Part shown: one piece after another, positions 21,640 to 35,005 of the stretch
Layout: each line of letters opens with the position of its first letter
Numbering within the stretch: position 1 is the stretch's first letter
DNA from: Tragulus kanchil
Taxonomy: Eukaryota > Chordata > Mammalia > Artiodactyla > Tragulidae
Reading direction: 5' to 3'
DNA: 64,000 bases
Assembly (NCBI GenBank): GCA_022376925.1
Contig: JAIOJX010000025.1
Coordinates: forward strand, 97,615,608 to 97,679,607
Program-made: the position numbers and the translations under genes
The notes under the pieces: model-generated
Seen by the model: only the letters and a program-made list of their open reading frames with translations
Told to the model about the DNA's origin: nothing
The model's database searches: none

Positions 21640-23334
21640 GTCAGGTGTGATCCTGTGCATGGTCCTATGACAGTAGTCCCTGGTTAGCCATGGTGCTCTT
21701 TGGGGCCACTTGGCTGTGACCAGATCCCAGAAGAGTCCCCAGAATTGTTGCCAACCAAAATCTTGGCCTTTCCTGTCCAACAAAGCTGAATGAAAACTAA
21801 AGAGACAGAATTTGGAGGAAATAGAAAAGTTTGGAGGAAATAGAAATAGAACTGTGCCCCTTTGGGGAAGATAAAGGAAGAAAGAACAGAGATAAAATTA
21901 AAATTAGAAACCTGTCACAATAGACTAGTGCAGATGGTTGTAGTTATGCAGCTTTGTGGGGAATGTCTACATGGTCATGAGGAGGATATTTTGCAAATCA
22001 CATTAAAAGAATATTATTTTCTTCCATTCATTCATTTTTGCTGTTTAGTAAGTACTATTTAGTGAGTTCAGGGTTTCAACTCAGAACTTTGGATAAATAA
22101 TGGACAAATATGGTTTCCTGACATCAGAAGCTTCAGTTCTAGTAAGATGGACAGAGAATACACTAGGTAGTTTTAATATCTTATGCTTCCTGCTATAAAG
22201 GTCACAAACACTGGGCTTATTGGAACATGTATGATTTCACTTCAATTGTAGTTTTCCTGTATCTTTGACGTACTAGTTATTTAAGACTGATCTGAATTAT
22301 TTTTTAATTTTAATTTCCAAGTTATTGATGAATTACTAATTCTATGAACAAATGATATGCTAATGAGAAGTGAGAATTAGAGATCCAGTTGAATTAGATT
22401 AATAAACACACCAGAAGTTAGGTGGCATCTTTAAGAACAGGGTGGGCCTGAGCATGAGCTCCAAAATCCTTCATATTCTCAAACAGCAGTTCTGGAAAGG
22501 TCCCCATTAATACTTGGATACCTGATAGTCACAGTTATAGTTTAATAAATTGTTAAATTTATAATTTAACAATTGCAAAAGCAATTATTAAAGGGTATTA
22601 ATATGATGAGACAGTTTTCATGGTGAATTAAAATGTTTTCAAAAGAAATCAACAATTGAAGCATGTTAGATTTTACATTTAAAGTTGCAGTGGAAAAAAT
22701 GTGGACATCTGTAGCTTTATTTTTCTTAGGATGAATATTTTGCTTGTTAGAAGCAAATGAGTAATTACAGAATTATTTTAAAATAAAAAAGCAGAAGGTA
22801 GCATGTCATCTGGCACGGATAAGACAAAAAAAGAGACTGTACTGGGGTATCAGAAATTACACTTTGTTGATAGTGATATTCCAGATAACCATAAGAGTTA
22901 AGAATGATCTAATATTTACATATCCATGGAGTCCCCTGTGCTTCTTTTTCTGCCCTTCTTATTCTCTTTGTGTGATAGATCCACTTCCATTCTCTCCACC
23001 TCCCTTCCCAATTCTGTCATTTACAGAGCTGTTAACATTTATCTGGAAAAAGCAGACAAATAGTTAAAAAATATTCCCAATGAGTTTTTCATGTCTCTCA
23101 GTTGAAATGTCTTTATTCATAAAGTGAGGATTATATGTATATATATATACATATACGTGTGTGTGTGTGTGTGTGTGTATTTATTACCTACTTTCTAGAG
23201 TAGCTTTGAGAATGAAGGTGATGATATATATATGAAGCACTTACAACAGACCCTAACATATGGGAAGAAATCAATCATGTCCTTTTATTATCATTATGTG
23301 CTAAACACTTAGAATTGATTCCTTGATGTGATGT
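21640..23334. other. No assignable feature; one microsatellite
   Basis: AT-rich DNA without recognisable elements apart from the dinucleotide repeat at 23132-23180. It may include further retroviral remnants next to 21600, which I could not confirm. Confidence 0.45.
23132..23180. repeat. Compound (TA)n/(TG)n microsatellite
   Basis: An alternating TA tract followed by about eleven TG units. Confidence 0.9.
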
Positions 23335-25624
23335 CTCATATATTCTCTCAGATGCATTGTAATTATCTATAATATTAAAGGATAATAGTAAGTCTCCTTC
23401 CATTTGTAAAACTCTGCAACTCAGTGCTATGTTTATGCATTCAAGTTTCTAAGAAAAATACAAATTGCCCTTGTACACTGAAAACTCAAACTAGACTAGA
23501 AACATACACATTCTTTCTGTCTCTCTGTCTCTCATTGTCTCTTTTTATACTGTCTCTGTCTCTCCTGTCACATCTCATATAAGAGAAATATGATGCCCAC
23601 ATTTCAATTTAAAATTTCATTCTCCTGGTTGCTGTTACTTACTGATTTCTAATTGGTAAGAAATCCCAGGAACCTAGCAGTAGCAAAGATAGAAGCTAAT
23701 CTCATGATCGGTGTAATTTGACCTCATTTGGAGCTATTTAGAGAGTCTGCTACATGGTTTATTCACTTTGCTTTTAACATGCTCATGTTATGTGTGGAGG
23801 AAAAACACAGAGCAAGAGTAGAAAGAAAACTAACAGCTGAGTGATAGCATCACATGCATTTAGTTTTTTTCTTTCTTTTTATAGAATATTTTACAGAAAT
23901 GGGAACCAGGATTATAAAGAAGCTCCAAAGAATATAAAAAAGAATAATTCTTTGCAATAAAGAAGTATAGATGTGCAACATCAAAGATGAGCTCTTTGCA
24001 CAAGCTACATTTTATAGCAAACATTATAATATTTTGATTAGGGATCAAAATAGCCTGTAGCTCACTTGAGAAAACATCATGAAAGCTTTTATGTCTAATG
24101 AAAAGCTCAACAAAGTCTTCACTTTTATAACACTATCAGAAAAGAGTAGGTTTAGCTATTGATATTTTCTAGTTTGAGGGAAAATTTTCTCATAAAATGT
24201 TTAGATTTGGCACTCTCCCTTGAGCTTGTAATATGATTAAATATAAAAGCATTGACTCTTTCATTTTTCTGGAGTATCTGCTCCTGTGAGTAGATAAAAG
24301 TTTTAAATCCTGCCATAGGAAGAATATATATAGGCGCGTATATTTGAAATAGTTCAGAATTCAAGATTTCCCCTTTTGTGAAGTGTGCTTGTTAACCCTT
24401 GAGAAGCCATGAACCTCTGCTTTTGAGAATAACATTGTCTTTCAAAGTTAAATGATTGTTCCAGGAAATCTAGGTTTTACTCATATATTCTCTCAGATGC
24501 ATTGTAATTATCTATAATATTAAAGGATAATAGTAAGTCTCCTTCCATTTGTAAAACTCTGCAACTCAGTGCTATGTTTATGCATTCAAGTTTCTAAGAA
24601 AAATACAAATTGCCCTTGTACACTGAAAACTCAAACTAGACTAGAAACATACACATTCTTTCTGTCTCTCTGTCTCTCATTGTCTCTTTTTATACTGTCT
24701 CTGTCTCTCCTGTCACATCTCATATAAGAGAAATATGATGCCCACATTTCAATTTAAAATTTCATTCTCCTGGTTGCTGTTACTTACTGATTTCTAATTG
24801 GTAAGAAATCCCAGGAACCTAGCAGTAGCAAAGATAGAAGCTAATCTCATGATCGGTGTAATTTGACCTCATTTGGAGCTATTTAGAGAGTCTGCTACAT
24901 GGTTTATTCACTTTGCTTTTAACATGCTCATGTTATGTGTGGAGGAAAAACACAGAGCAAGAGTAGAAAGAAAACTAACAGCTGAGTGATAGCATCACAT
25001 GCATTTAGTTTTTTTCTTTCTTTTTATAGAATATTTTACAGAAATGGGAACCAGGATTATAAAGAAGCTCCAAAGAATATAAAAAAGAATAATTCTTTGC
25101 AATAAAGAAGTATAGATGTGCAACATCAAAGATGAGCTCTTTGCACAAGCTACATTTTATAGCAAACATTATAATATTTTGATTAGGGATCAAAATAGCC
25201 TGTAGCTCACTTGAGAAAACATCATGAAAGCTTTTATGTCTAATGAAAAGCTCAACAAAGTCTTCACTTTTATAACACTATCAGAAAAGAGTAGGTTTAG
25301 CTATTGATATTTTCTAGTTTGAGGGAAAATTTTCTCATAAAATGTTTAGATTTGGCACTCTCCCTTGAGCTTGTAATATGATTAAATATAAAAGCATTGA
25401 CTCTTTCATTTTTCTGGAGTATCTGCTCCTGTGAGTAGATAAAAGTTTTAAATCCTGCCATAGGAAGAATATATATAGGCGCGTATATTTGAAATAGTTC
25501 AGAATTCAAGATTTCCCCTTTTGTGAAGTGTGCTTGTTAACCCTTGAGAAGCCATGAACCTCTGCTTTTGAGAATAACATTGTCTTTCAAAGTTAAATGA
25601 TTGTTCCAGGAAATCTAGGTTTTT
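23335..25624. repeat. D9: direct duplication, period 1145 bp
   Basis: Copy A 23335-24478 and copy B 24480-25624. The end of copy A reads aggttttac where copy B reads aggtttttcac. Content is unassigned DNA with a TCTG-rich low-complexity stretch (23513-23570, copied at 24658-24715). Confidence 0.92.
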
Positions 25625-27674
25625 CACTTCCTACTGTAATGCACATAACAAGCAAGAAAGTTTGTGGAATTTCAAAGATGATGGATATTTTTAAAAGCCT
25701 TCTTTAGTTTGTTAATTTACAAGAGAATAGAGTCAACTAAATCATTTTGAATGATAGAGATAGTTGTGTTTATCAGGAATTCCTTCTGTTTCTTCCTAGA
25801 GATACGCTCTAGCATTGTATAACATTTTTAGAAGAAAGCTAGAATTATACAAAGAAAGAAAGAAAGGGAAAAAACAGCTCTGACTTTAACTGTATATGAA
25901 ACTCAGCACTGGGTCAGACCCAAATATAACAAAATTGGGACATTCATAATACAAAGAGTTGTCCAAAGCAAACATTCCCTCTGACTGTTCTTCAGTGCAT
26001 GGGGTACTATTAACATCATGGTTGACTGAGCAGAAATTCTCAGGCTATGAATTCTCCTGAGAAGGCCATGTTTGGCAAAATCACCAGCCTCCAACTTGAA
26101 GAAATAGGGAAGTCACAGGATGGGCAAGGCTGTCGTCTGTTCTCTTTGTGCCTCCATCTTTCTTATCCTTTGCCTTTCAAAGCATTCTAGAACCCGTTTC
26201 TGTCTAGAAAGGGTTAAGATGCATGCAGGTGGCTTTACCACCTGTGACCATGAAGATTCAGCCAAAACAATGGTCTCTGGAATGCCTGACTGGGGATTTG
26301 GATAAATGCTAAGAGATGACTCAGAGACATGTTTTGAAGGCTGTTTTGAAAGTGGTGAAGGAACAGGGAGAATGAAGGACAAATAATACATATGAGGGAC
26401 TCTCCTGTCTCCTGCTTCACTTTGTCTCTTAATTCATTACATGATGGATGCTTGGTTACATAAAGGTACTTCACATTTAAATACATGGTTCGATTAAGAA
26501 TAAATGATTAAGAAAGACCTGTGATTTGTATACTTCTGCTTTTTTTTTGGAGTATCTGCTCCTGTGAGTAGATAAAAGTTTTAAATCCTGCCATAGGAAG
26601 AATATATATAGGCGTATATTTGAAATAGTTCAGAATTCAAGATTTCCCCTTTTGTGAAGTGTGCTTGTTAACCCTTGAGAAGCCATGAACCTCTGCTTTT
26701 GAGAATAACATTGTCTTTCAAAGTTAAATGATTGTTCCAGGAAATCTAGGTTTTTCACTTCCTACTGTAATGCACATAACAAGCAAGAAAGTTTGTGGAA
26801 TTTCAAAGATGATGGATATTTTTAAAAGCCTTCTTTAGTTTGTTAATTTACAAGAGAATAGAGTCAACTAAATCATTTTGAATGATAGAGATAGTTGTGT
26901 TTATCAGGAATTCCTTCTGTTTCTTCCTAGAGATACGCTCTAGCATTGTATAACATTTTTAGAAGAAAGCTAGAATTATACAAAGAAAGAAAGAAAGGGA
27001 AAAAACAGCTCTGACTTTAACTGTATATGAAACTCAGCACTGGGTCAGACCCAAATATAACAAAATTGGGACATTCATAATACAAAGAGTTGTCCAAAGC
27101 AAACATTCCCTCTGACTGTTCTTCAGTGCATGGGGTACTATTAACATCATGGTTGACTGAGCAGAAATTCTCAGGCTATGAATTCTCCTGAGAAGGCCAT
27201 GTTTGGCAAAATCACCAGCCTCCAACTTGAAGAAATAGGGAAGTCACAGGATGGGCAAGGCTGTCGTCTGTTCTCTTTGTGCCTCCATCTTTCTTATCCT
27301 TTGCCTTTCAAAGCATTCTAGAACCCGTTTCTGTCTAGAAAGGGTTAAGATGCATGCAGGTGGCTTTACCACCTGTGACCATGAAGATTCAGCCAAAACA
27401 ATGGTCTCTGGAATGCCTGACTGGGGATTTGGATAAATGCTAAGAGATGACTCAGAGACATGTTTTGAAGGCTGTTTTGAAAGTGGTGAAGGAACAGGGA
27501 GAATGAAGGACAAATAATACATATGAGGGACTCTCCTGTCTCCTGCTTCACTTTGTCTCTTAATTCATTACATGATGGATGCTTGGTTACATAAAGGTAC
27601 TTCACATTTAAATACATGGTTCGATTAAGAATAAATGATTAAGAAAGACCTGTGATTTGTATACTTCTGCTTTT
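25415..27674. repeat. D10: direct duplication, period 1133-1131 bp
   Basis: Copy A 25415-26543 and copy B 26548-27674, joined through a T tract. Copy B lacks CG in ataggcgcgtat about 65 bp from its start. The first 200 bp are also part of D9, so that stretch is present three times. No element or gene recognised; short GAAA repeats near 25853. Confidence 0.92.
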
Positions 27675-28059
27675 ATTTCATTCCTAAGACTGTTTTTGCT
27701 TCTATTTTCTACTGAATCTTTCTCTTGGGCTTTAAATTTAATGCTTCCTGTCAGAAAGAATTTTCTTTATTTCTCTTCCATGGGATGATACAGACATCTG
27801 AAAAGGAAAGAAAGAAATACTTTGGATTAACATGCAAAGCACGAGAATCAAGAGTTATATTTATTTCTTAAGTGCTTATTATATGCCATATACTTTGGTA
27901 TTTTACATTTCATTATATGCACTTTTGGTGGAAGAACCTGACACAGAAATATTAAATGACTTGGCAATCTTATCTATGAAAGAGGAAGACACAGAAGATA
28001 CCTTAGAGGAAGACAAGGAAGTATAATAATTAATAAAAGCCAACATTTTGGGATGTATA

Positions 28060-28205
28060 ATCTATGCTATTGTTACACCAAATATTTTGTATAGTTACTA
28101 ATATGATCACCAGAATTACACATTTTAAAGGATGAGAAAACTGAGACACAGCAAATTGAACGTCAAGTTGACTGCAAGTCCAATGGTTCCAGAGAACCCC
28201 TGAGT
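28060..28205 (-). repeat. MIR remnant, antisense
   Basis: Contains ggatgagaaaactgagacacagc followed by gactgcaagtccaatggttcc, the reverse of the MIR core and head. Degenerate. Copy at 29121-29266 from D11. Confidence 0.6.
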
Positions 28206-29120
28206 TTTTAGACAATGGTGGAGATACAGTATAAAAGGAGACTACTGAATTTTTACAGGGAAAACAGCTTGCTCACTATGGACATTTTGAAGAGTTCTAT
28301 CAACAAGATAAAAATATTTAATATGTTAAGCAACAGAAATATTGGTTTCAGTGTGTCGTCTTTTTCAGGTTCCTTAAAGCTCTAGTTGCACTTTAGCAGG
28401 CCTACATTCTGATGTGGAGGCTTGGCTCACTTATGGACATTTTGAAGATTCAGCCAAAACAATGGTCTCTGGAATGCCTGACTGGGGATTTGGATAAATG
28501 CTAAGAGATGACTCAGAGACATGTTTTGAAGGCTGTTTTGAAAGTGGTGAAGGAACAGGGAGAATGAAGGACAAATAATACATATGAGGGACTCTCCTGT
28601 CTCCTGCTTCACTTTGTCTCTTAATTCATTACATGATGGATGCTTGGTTACATAAAGGTACTTCACATTTAAATACATGGTTCGATTAAGAATAAATGAT
28701 TAAGAAAGACCTGTGATTTGTATACTTCTGCTTTTATTTCATTCCTAAGACTGTTTTTGCTTCTATTTTCTACTGAATCTTTCTCTTGGGCTTTAAATTT
28801 AATGCTTCCTGTCAGAAAGAATTTTCTTTATTTCTCTTCCATGGGATGATACAGACATCTGAAAAGGAAAGAAAGAAATACTTTGGATTAACATGCAAAG
28901 CACGAGAATCAAGAGTTATATTTATTTCTTAAGTGCTTATTATATGCCATATACTTTGGTATTTTACATTTCATTATATGCACTTTTGGTGGAAGAACCT
29001 GACACAGAAATATTAAATGACTTGGCAATCTTATCTATGAAAGAGGAAGACACAGAAGATACCTTAGAGGAAGACAAGGAAGTATAATAATTAATAAAAG
29101 CCAACATTTTGGGATGTATA

Positions 29121-29266
29121 ATCTATGCTATTGTTACACCAAATATTTTGTATAGTTACTAATATGATCACCAGAATTACACATTTTAAAGGATGAGAAA
29201 ACTGAGACACAGCAAATTGAACGTCAAGTTGACTGCAAGTCCAATGGTTCCAGAGAACCCCTGAGT
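29121..29266 (-). repeat. MIR remnant, D11 copy
   Basis: Same sequence as 28060-28205 at offset 1061. Confidence 0.6.
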
Positions 29267-29305
29267 TTTTAGACAATGGTGGAGATACAGTATAAAAGGA
29301 GACTA

Positions 29306-31479
29306 CTGAATTTTTACAGGGAAAACAGCTTGCTCACTATGGACATTTTGAAGAGTTCTATCAACAAGATAAAAATATTTAATATGTTAAGCAACAGAAA
29401 TATTGGTTTCAGTGTGTCGTCTTTTTCAGGTTCCTTAAAGCTCTAGTTGCACTTTAGCAGGCCTACATTCTGATGTGGAGGCTCAACTAGGAAAGAATCT
29501 TCTTCTGAGCTTATGTACATTGTGGGCAGAATTCATTTCCTGTAGCTTGTGTCTCCAGTGTGTTCAGCTAAGTGTCTCCAATGTGTTGAATAGGAAGTGA
29601 GAGGGCCGACTAGAAATGAGTGAAGGTAGCAGGTAGGTCAAGTGCTTTGGGAGATGGAAGCAGCAATGTTGGGAGTAATGTTGCTGGGAGTAATGTTGCT
29701 GGTGAGTAATGTTGCTCTGACCAGAATTAAAAGTATCTCTATAGCTTCAGCAAAAGATTATGGGGCCATAATGGAAATGGTATATAAAACATCTCTAGAT
29801 TACATGCAAGGAACAGACTTGTGAAGGAACTTGGCTTTATATATGATGATATGAAATCACTGAAGAAAAAGACTTTCTCATTGTGTAAATCTTTACTTGG
29901 TTGCAGATTGAAAGATAACTGCAGGGTAGGGGGATGATTACATGGTTGCAATAATCCAGGTGAGAGATAACAATAGGTTTGTGCCAGGTTAGTGAGATTT
30001 GGGTTGGAGTTAATATATTTAGAGACTATTTCTATGCTTTTTTGTCTCCCTTACAGTTTTTTTGTATGTTTTCAGAATTATATTAGATAAGCATATTTCA
30101 TTTTTAATGTCAGAAATATGCTTTAAATAAAGAATCAATAAAGCAGATTTTCTCTCCAAATACAGTGTACTATAAATTTTTCCTTCTATAGTTAGGATCA
30201 TTTACTGAGAAGAATAATTTTTACCAGCTGAGTCACTTGTACATCTTTCTACTTTCTTTCCTAAAGAACCTAGGGTATCACAATGAAAGGCTGCTTCATC
30301 TATTCTAATGGTTTCCCTGTCACATGAATTATAGTTTTATAATTATCAATAGAAAATCTAAAGACCCAAGAGCCTATCTTTATGACGGGGTGAAAAAAAA
30401 TGCTGAATTTTTACAGGAAAACAGCTTGCTCACTATGGACATTTTGAAGAGTTCTATCAACAAGATAAAAATATTTAATATGTTAAGCAACAGAAATATT
30501 GGTTTCAGTGTGTCGTCTTTTTCAGGTTCCTTAAAGCTCTAGTTGCACTTTAGCAGGCCTACATTCTGATGTGGAGGCTCAACTAGGAAAGAATCTTCTT
30601 CTGAGCTTATGTACATTGTGGGCAGAATTCATTTCCTGTAGCTTGTGTCTCCAGTGTGTTCAGCTAAGTGTCTCCAATGTGTTGAATAGGAAGTGAGAGG
30701 GCCGACTAGAAATGAGTGAAGGTAGCAGGTAGGTCAAGTGCTTTGGGAGATGGAAGCAGCAATGTTGGGAGTAATGTTGCTGGGAGTAATGTTGCTGGTG
30801 AGTAATGTTGCTCTGACCAGAATTAAAAGTATCTCTATAGCTTCAGCAAAAGATTATGGGGCCATAATGGAAATGGTATATAAAACATCTCTAGATTACA
30901 TGCAAGGAACAGACTTGTGAAGGAACTTGGCTTTATATATGATGATATGAAATCACTGAAGAAAAGACTTTCTCATTGTGTAAATCTTTACTTGGTTGCA
31001 GATTGAAAGATAACTGCAGGGTAGGGGGATGATTACATGGTTGCAATAATCCAGGTGAGAGATAACAATAGGTTTGTGCCAGGTTAGTGAGATTTGGGTT
31101 GGAGTTAATATATTTAGAGACTATTTCTATGCTTTTTTGTCTCCCTTACAGTTTTTTTGTATGTTTTCAGAATTATATTAGATAAGCATATTTCATTTTT
31201 AATGTCAGAAATATGCTTTAAATAAAGAATCAATAAAGCAGATTTTCTCTCCAAATACAGTGTACTATAAATTTTTCCTTCTATAGTTAGGATCATTTAC
31301 TGAGAAGAATAATTTTTACCAGCTGAGTCACTTGTACATCTTTCTACTTTCTTTCCTAAAGAACCTAGGGTATCACAATGAAAGGCTGCTTCATCTATTC
31401 TAATGGTTTCCCTGTCACATGAATTATAGTTTTATAATTATCAATAGAAAATCTAAAGACCCAAGAGCCTATCTTATGA
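29306..31479. repeat. D12: direct duplication, period 1097 bp
   Basis: Copy A 29306-30385, 17 bp filler, copy B 30403-31479. Copy B lacks one G at its start (ttacaggaaaac against ttacagggaaaac) and one A in an A run. Copy A has an extra T at its end (atctttatga against atcttatga). The first part is also in D11, so it occurs three times. Confidence 0.92.
29667..29717. repeat. Short minisatellite, about three units of 15-16 bp
   Basis: The word gagtaatgttgct recurs about three times in a row. The block is repeated at about 30763-30813 by D12. Confidence 0.75.
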
Positions 31480-33304
31480 GGGCTGCAGGATCAGACGGTG
31501 AGAGCATTCCTAGCAATAGGCTATAGAACTTGCATTACAGCACAGGCAGCTGCTGTGGCTCATAGGAAGGAATAAGCAACTCAATATGAATTTCAGCATT
31601 GTTTCTTTCCCAGATGCCCAAAGAAATGTGGTAGAAAATTTGACACGGAGAGTCTGAAGTCCTGAATTAAGGAGCATCTGCCCAATTTCCTTCATCTCAG
31701 AATGTTCCGTTGAATAACCTTGCTATGTATATTCTCCCCAAGTGTTAAAACAGGATGACTAAAGTTTAAATTCTTCATTGTAATAGTGAGGAGACTGCAG
31801 TGTGCTTGAACTCTTCTCTATCTGAAACAAACAAACAAAGAAAAACTATGCTCAGTCAATCATGTTTCCCACCTCAGGTTAAGCTGTAACCTAAAAACAT
31901 TGGGGGAGATAGACAGTAGGCTGGATAATGACCATCTAAAGATATCAAGTCCTAATTCTTGAAGCTTATAAATCTTACCTTATTTGAGGAAAGCATTTTT
32001 GGAGATAAAGGATTTTAAGATGTGGAGATGACCTTCAGTGATACAATTGGGCCCTAAATGCTATCAGAAGTATTCTCACAACAGAGAGAGACAAAAGGAG
32101 ATAACACAGAAGAGAATGTGGTTCAGGATGGAGCAGAGAGAACTGCACAGTGGCAGCCAAGATCTGCCAGAAACTGGAAGAGGAGAGGATTGAATTCTAC
32201 TCCAGGGCCTCTAGGGGCTACTCTGACAGTTTTTATATGTTTTCAGAATTATATTAGATAAGCATATTTCATTTTTAATGTCAGAAATATGCTTTAAATA
32301 AAGAATCAATAAAGCAGATTTTCTCTCCAAATACAGTGTACTATAAATTTTTCCTTCTATAGTTAGGATCATTTACTGAGAAGAATAATTTTTACCAGCT
32401 GAGTCACTTGTACATCTTTCTACTTTCTTTCCTAAAGAACCTAGGGTATCACAATGAAAGGCTGCTTCATCTATTCTAATGGTTTCCCTGTCACATGAAT
32501 TATAGTTTTATAATTATCAATAGAAAATCTAAAGACCCAAGAGCCTATCTTATGAGGGCTGCAGGATCAGACGGTGAGAGCATTCCTAGCAATAGGCTAT
32601 AGAACTTGCATTACAGCACAGGCAGCTGCTGTGGCTCATAGGAAGGAATAAGCAACTCAATATGAATTTCAGCATTGTTTCTTTCCCAGATGCCCAAAGA
32701 AATGTGGTAGAAAATTTGACACGGAGAGTCTGAAGTCCTGAATTAAGGAGCATCTGCCCAATTTCCTTCATCTCAGAATGTTCCGTTGAATAACCTTGCT
32801 ATGTATATTCTCCCCAAGTGTTAAAACAGGATGACTAAAGTTTAAATTCTTCATTGTAATAGTGAGGAGACTGCAGTGTGCTTGAACTCTTCTCTATCTG
32901 AAACAAACAAACAAAGAAAAACTATGCTCAGTCAATCATGTTTCCCCACCTCAGGTTAAGCTGTAACCTAAAAACATTGGGGGAGATAGACAGTAGGCTG
33001 GATAATGACCATCTAAAGATATCAAGTCCTAATTCTTGAAGCTTATAAATCTTACCTTATTTGAGGAAAGCATTTTTGGAGATAAAGGATTTTAAGATGT
33101 GGAGATGACCTTCAGTGATACAATTGGGCCCTAAATGCTATCAGAAGTATTCTCACAACAGAGAGAGACAAAAGGAGATAACACAGAAGAGAATGTGGTT
33201 CAGGATGGAGCAGAGAGAACTGCACAGTGGCAGCCAAGATCTGCCAGAAACTGGAAGAGGAGAGGATTGAATTCTACTCCAGGGCCTCTAGGGGGCTACT
33301 CTGA
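31148..33304. repeat. D13: direct duplication, period about 1077 bp
   Basis: Copy A 31148-32226 and copy B 32226-33304, sharing one base. The start of copy B is noisy (acagtttttatatg against acagtttttttgtatg). Copy A has one fewer G near its end (ctaggggcta against ctagggggcta). Its first 330 bp are also in D12 and so occur three times. Confidence 0.92.
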
Positions 33305-33780
33305 AGACACCTTGGTTTCTGCAGGATGATTTGCTCTGCAGACAGAGCCTCTAGAACTGTTAGAAAACACAGTGATGGGCTTCCCTGGTGGCCCAGTGGG
33401 TAAGGATACTGCCTTGCAGTGCAGGGGGCGCCAGTTTGATCCCTGGCCTGGGAAGATCCCACGTGCTGCAAAGTGGCTGGACCGATGTGTCCAATTACCG
33501 AGCCGGAGCTCTGGAGCGCATGCACCCAGAGCCGGTGCTCTGCGACAACAGAGGCCACCGCGATAGGAGGCCCACACGGGCCGGAGAACAAAAATGAATG
33601 AAACTAGACAAATGAAAGACCAGTGAAAGTGGCCCGCCCACCCCCGTCCCTCCCCACCCCTGCCAAAAAAACACATAAATAAATAAATGTTTAAAAAAAA
33701 AAAAAAGAAACACAGTGATGTTGCTTTGAGCCTCTAAGTTTGTCCTAATTTGTTATGACAGTCCTAGGAAAGTAACACAG
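32990..33780 (+). repeat. Ancient interspersed repeat (class not resolved), interrupted by a SINE
   Basis: Words such as gataatgaccatctaaagatatc, gcctctag, ctctagaactgttag and, beyond the SINE, gagcctctaagtttgtcctaatttgttatgacag, with a final gaaagtaacaca, match an old mammalian repeat I recall but cannot name with confidence. The CHR SINE at 33378-33707 splits it. Its left part also exists in the D13 upstream copy at about 31915-32226. Confidence 0.45.
33378..33707 (+). mobile_element. CHR-type SINE with intact target-site duplication
   Basis: Head ggcttccctggtggcccag, B-box-like gatccctgg, family body, C-rich block and A-rich tail. The 13 bp aaacacagtgatg at 33365-33377 and 33708-33720 is a perfect target-site duplication. 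Single copy, lying just right of D13. Confidence 0.9.
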
Positions 33781-34789
33781 CAGAGATGAAATGCTGTTAA
33801 AACATGTTCTGCGTAAATTAAGAAAGGACTTCCCTCTTTGAATGGACAGAATTCTATAGACAACCAGTTTGGAGAACAGATAGCTGGGTTGGATTAGCCT
33901 CCACTTACCAGTTCAGAAGACATCTTTATGGAGATAACAACTTGCACCACCATCCTAAGGGTAGAAGAGGATGACAAGATTCTGGGCTTACACAGAGGGA
34001 GAATACTAAACAAATGAACAACAACAAAAAAGAGTGCAGAAAGAAGAGCTTGGTGGCATGGAGGCTGCACTCGAAAAATAATGAATATAATTCTCCTTTC
34101 AAAGCATATTTCAGAAATGCTTCATGTGAGTTATTTCTGTGCCCCTCCAATACCTCATGAGGGAGACATTAGCTCTGTTGCCTCAGAATTCTGTTGGATA
34201 CTCTAAGAAGATTCACTTCCAAATATGCTCCTCTGTTTCTTAGTTTCCTGTCACCATTGGGATGACTAGGTGGAATCATTTTATACCACAGAGAGTTTAA
34301 TTAGGCAATTCTTTCAGGAAGCCCATCAAGTCTAGATTGATTAAGATTGCTTTCAGAATGATATTTAATTGAGATAATGGTTTAAATTGGTTATTGATGA
34401 GGGAAGCTTTGCTTGTGACTCGCTTAATTCCCTCTGGATGAGAACAGAAAGCTTTCCCATGCTAGTAGGTGGTTCTTCAGACAATTTGAAAAAAAATATA
34501 TTAGGTGTGAAAATTAGTGATTGGGATAATGCTTGACTAAGGTGATCTAAGGACTTAACCAAACCATTAAGAGTATTAACTCTCTAGAGAAGATATGCTC
34601 AAAGTGACAAACCATTTCCACAGAATTGGCTGTGAATTCCATGCTAATTCTCTGCATTCATAATGTATACTAAGAGTCAGAGGTAAACATTTGCAGGGTA
34701 AGCAACAACAAAGAAGTTCAGAGTCCTGCCAGGGACAGAATTAGCTGCTGGATACTCATTCTTTTAATCACAACACTGCTATGAATAGA

Positions 34790-34905
34790 AGCTTTATTAC
34801 TCTAGTTTAGCAAGGCTCTGAGATATCAAATAAATAATCCAAGATTACACAGTGAGTGAACGGTGATTGAAAGCTTTAAAGTTCAGATCTCTGAAAGTCT
34901 GACAC
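34790..34905 (-). repeat. MIR-like remnant, antisense
   Basis: Pattern aatccaagattacacagtgagtgaacgg then attgaaagctttaaag resembles reversed MIR (accttgg core, then the head). Degenerate. Copied at 35966-36081 by D14. Confidence 0.5.
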
Positions 34906-35005
34906 TAGTTCATTCATTTAGCAGTTATTTAATAAATGCATTCTGTGAGCTACACACTATTCTGGGTACTTGGGATAAAGCAGAGTAAAACAGATTCTAT
35001 CACCA
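34905..35005 (-). repeat. L2-like 3' end remnant, antisense
   Basis: The stretch ttcattcatttagcag ... actattctgggtacttggg ataaagcagagtaaaacaga matches a conserved L2 end pattern. Copied at 36081-36181. Confidence 0.5.

Larger units (their letters stand above)
27382..29483. repeat. D11: direct duplication, period 1061 bp
   Basis: Copy A 27382-28422 and copy B 28443-29483, with 20 bp of filler. The filler plus adjoining bases (gctcacttatggacatttt) is a noisy version of a stretch near 28271 (gctcactatggacatttt). No internal difference was seen. Overlaps D10 and D12. Confidence 0.92.

Noticed and set aside
27832..28026. 64-residue frame with an acidic end, copied at 28893-29087
   Set aside because: It crosses a MIR/L2-like remnant region. 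The acidic tail comes from a gaagac-rich stretch, and there is no evidence of coding.
23335..33304. A tandemly repeated gene cluster
   Set aside because: The repeated small frames are identical only because D9-D13 copy the DNA. None has coding features.
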